Part shown: positions 62,201 to 64,000 of the stretch, piece after piece
Layout: each line of letters opens with the position of its first letter
How positions within the stretch are numbered: the first letter of the stretch is position 1
IMG/VR virus record: IMGVR_UViG_3300007735_000794
Location: 34,069 to 98,068 of that record
Length of the DNA: 64,000 nt
Source of the DNA: a virus
Direction: 5' to 3' (one strand)
Made by a program: the position numbers and the translations under genes
Notes under the pieces: generated by a model
Seen by the model: the letters and a program-made list of their open reading frames with translations, nothing else
What the model was told of the DNA's origin: nothing
Database searches by the model: none

Positions 62201-64000
62201 ATGAAAATTGCACACTTTGCTGACGTTCACTTTAGGGGCCTTTCGCGACACGATGAGTATCGTGAAGTATTTACGTTAGCATTTGAAAAGTTAAAACAAG
62301 AAAAGCCAGATGTTATTTACATTGGTGGTGACATAGTTCATTCAAAAACGCAAGGTATCACACCTGAGCTTATTGAAATATTAACGTGGTGGTTATCTGA
62401 ACTTGCAAAGATTGCGCCAGTTGATATGATATTGGGAAATCATGACGGCTTAATCTTGAATAAGGATAGGCAAGATGCAATAACACCAATTGTGCAAGCA
62501 CTCGATAATAACAGAATCAGACTGTTCAAACAATCTGACGTGTATGAATCACCTTGCGCAGGATTTTCATGGGTTGTCTATTCACCTTTTGATGAAGACG
62601 GGTGGAAATCGCTAGATGATAAAATCAATAAATGCAACGTAAATATCGCATTTTATCACGGCGCAATTGCAGGCTCAAAATCAGACTTGGGCATGGTGCT
62701 TGCAGGTGAAAATGAAATTTCACTATTCAAAAATTCAGATTTTGCTTTGTTGGGTGACATTCATAAACGACAATTTTTAAATGATTCATCCACAATTGCA
62801 TATTGTGGATCAACAATACAACAAAATTATGGTGAAGATACTGATAAGGGATTTTTGGTATGGGACATCAAATCAAAAACAGAATTTGATGTAAAATTTG
62901 TCAAAGTAGACAATAAATACTCATTCAATACGATAAAATTCAAGAAAAACATTGAAAATACGCTAGCAGAAGCGGCGCTGTTGAGTGAAAAAGCAAGAAT
63001 AAGATATGAACTCGAAGACGACATCTCAGATGTGACAATTCACGAGCTAACAGAGCGAACACACAGACTGAAAAACTACACAGAAGTAACATTAAAGATT
63101 GACAAGTCATCGTCATCAACGCCCGCTACAAGCAAAATCGAACATGTCGCGTCAACAAACTTCAGAGACAAAGCAACTATTATTCGTGTATTAGATGAAT
63201 ATCTTTCTGATCGAAAAGCTGATGTTCGGCAAAAACAGCTTGCATTAAAGAAATTTGAAAAGTATTATGATGACTCAATTTTTGAAGATGACATAGCAAG
63301 AAGCGTGTCGTGGTCAATTAATAGTCTTGAATTCAATAATCTTTATTCGTACGGCGTCAACAATAAAATAAACTTTGACAAGCTTAATGGCATCACTGGC
63401 ATTTTTGGACAAAATCGTGTCGGAAAATCTTCAATTATTGGCACGATAGCATACGCATTATTCAATACAACAGACCGCGGTCCAATGAAAAATGCGCACA
63501 TTGTTCATATTGATGAAGAAATTGGAAACGCAAAAGTTTCATTAACTGTGAACAATGAAAAATATGACATCGTAAGAGAAACAATAAAAACTTACAATAA
63601 AAAGGGCGACATCTTTGCACCGACGACATTGTCACTTAAAAAAGTTTGTGATGATGGTGCTGTACAAAATTTAAATGATGAACAGCGAAGAGAAACAGAA
63701 AAAGAGCTTAGAAAACTGCTTGGAACAAGTGAAGATTTTTCATATACGACTCTTGCTTCGCAAGGTCAAATGAATGCATTCATTGATGAAAAATCAACAA
63801 GTAGAAAGCAGATACTAAATCGATTTCTTGATATTGATGTCTTTGACACATATCTTGAAAAAGTCAAAAAAGACATCTTGCCCTTAAAAGCAGTAATAAA
63901 ATCAACTTCAACTATTGCCTCGTTTGAAGCACAAATAATTGAGTACGCAAGCGAACTTCGTGATTTAAATAGCACGCTCGATGAAAAACAACACACGCTT
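62201..64000 (+). CDS. Fused SbcD-SbcC (gp47-gp46) nuclease, 3' end outside window
   Basis: The frame is open from the ATG at 62201 to the window end (600 residues seen). The N-terminal part is an Mre11/SbcD/gp47 phosphoesterase: A-H-F-A-D-V-H at 4-10, G-G-D-I-V-H, G-N-H-D, then F-Y-H-G-A and G-D-I-H. After a linker (about 340-370) the SbcC/Rad50/gp46 ATPase starts with S-L-E-F-N-N-L and the Walker A G-Q-N-R-V-G-K-S (403-410). A-S-Q-G-Q-M-N-A-F follows, then coiled coil. In T4 and bacteria these are two genes; here they form one chain. It would resect DNA ends for recombination-dependent replication. The Walker B and second coiled-coil arm lie beyond the window. Confidence 0.9.
   Translation, partial: MKIAHFADVHFRGLSRHDEYREVFTLAFEKLKQEKPDVIYIGGDIVHSKTQGITPELIEILTWWLSELAKIAPVDMILGNHDGLILNKDRQDAITPIVQALDNNRIRLFKQSDVYESPCAGFSWVVYSPFDEDGWKSLDDKINKCNVNIAFYHGAIAGSKSDLGMVLAGENEISLFKNSDFALLGDIHKRQFLNDSSTIAYCGSTIQQNYGEDTDKGFLVWDIKSKTEFDVKFVKVDNKYSFNTIKFKKNIENTLAEAALLSEKARIRYELEDDISDVTIHELTERTHRLKNYTEVTLKIDKSSSSTPATSKIEHVASTNFRDKATIIRVLDEYLSDRKADVRQKQLALKKFEKYYDDSIFEDDIARSVSWSINSLEFNNLYSYGVNNKINFDKLNGITGIFGQNRVGKSSIIGTIAYALFNTTDRGPMKNAHIVHIDEEIGNAKVSLTVNNEKYDIVRETIKTYNKKGDIFAPTTLSLKKVCDDGAVQNLNDEQRRETEKELRKLLGTSEDFSYTTLASQGQMNAFIDEKSTSRKQILNRFLDIDVFDTYLEKVKKDILPLKAVIKSTSTIASFEAQIIEYASELRDLNSTLDEKQHTL

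Noticed and set aside
1-64000. Alternative genetic code (recoded stops)
   Set aside because: TAA, TAG and TGA all end genes here, and no long genes contain in-frame stops.

Overview
The window is a gene-dense stretch (low GC by eye) of a large tailed-phage genome of the T4-like myovirus type. The evidence is a gp25/gp6-type baseplate pair, a gp55-like late sigma factor, a primase, a RuvC-like resolvase, a gp47/gp46 (SbcD/SbcC) recombination nuclease, PhoH, TAATG/ATGA gene junctions, and no rRNA or recognisable tRNA genes. The standard bacterial code is used, with TGA, TAA and TAG all acting as stops. The host cannot be read from the sequence; the overall style resembles large marine phages (inference). 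No gap between genes exceeds about 200 bases. Both ends cut genes.

Layout. (1) 1-11092: a locus of proteins that mostly start with a short amphipathic peptide ending in a (L/I)-x-E|(S/A/G/T) site. This is the form of a T4 capsid-targeting sequence cut by the prohead protease gp21. It includes two long proteins (513-2609, 2602-4140) built of about nine modules of roughly 130 residues, with an L/I-x-E-S/A site at most module boundaries, so they look like polyproteins of internal head proteins. A minus-strand group (4164-9097) and a plus-strand group (9159-11092) follow, including a kinase-like protein. (2) 11109-15993: a metalloprotease, a strongly diverged GroEL-like chaperonin, small genes (zinc-ribbon and Hc1-histone-like), a mini sigma-region-4 protein and PIN-PhoH. 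(3) 16026-16928: two small fibre-like proteins. (4) 16962-33471: a glycan island with nine glycosyltransferase genes, methyltransferases, a sulfotransferase, a PIG-L deacetylase, an asparagine-synthase-type amidotransferase, WbqC and a short UDP-glucose dehydrogenase, interrupted by a Cas4/RecB-like nuclease. (5) 33471-59180: the gp55-like sigma factor, then a baseplate/tail block rich in carbohydrate-binding-type folds (DNRLRE, LamG, Fn3). (6) 59189-64000: RuvC, primase, a cupin, three more targeting-peptide proteins, and the first 600 residues of a fused SbcD-SbcC protein.

How the parts may work together (inference): the late sigma factor would drive virion genes, and T4-like TATAAATA boxes precede three transcription units of the packaged-protein locus. 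A gp21-like protease outside the window would trim and split the packaged proteins, some of which may enter the host with the DNA. The glycan island would make or modify a surface polysaccharide of the host or a glycan on the virion. A second promoter style, TATAAT-like hexamers 5-8 bases before the start codon, precedes six metabolic or replication genes and suggests leaderless early messages.
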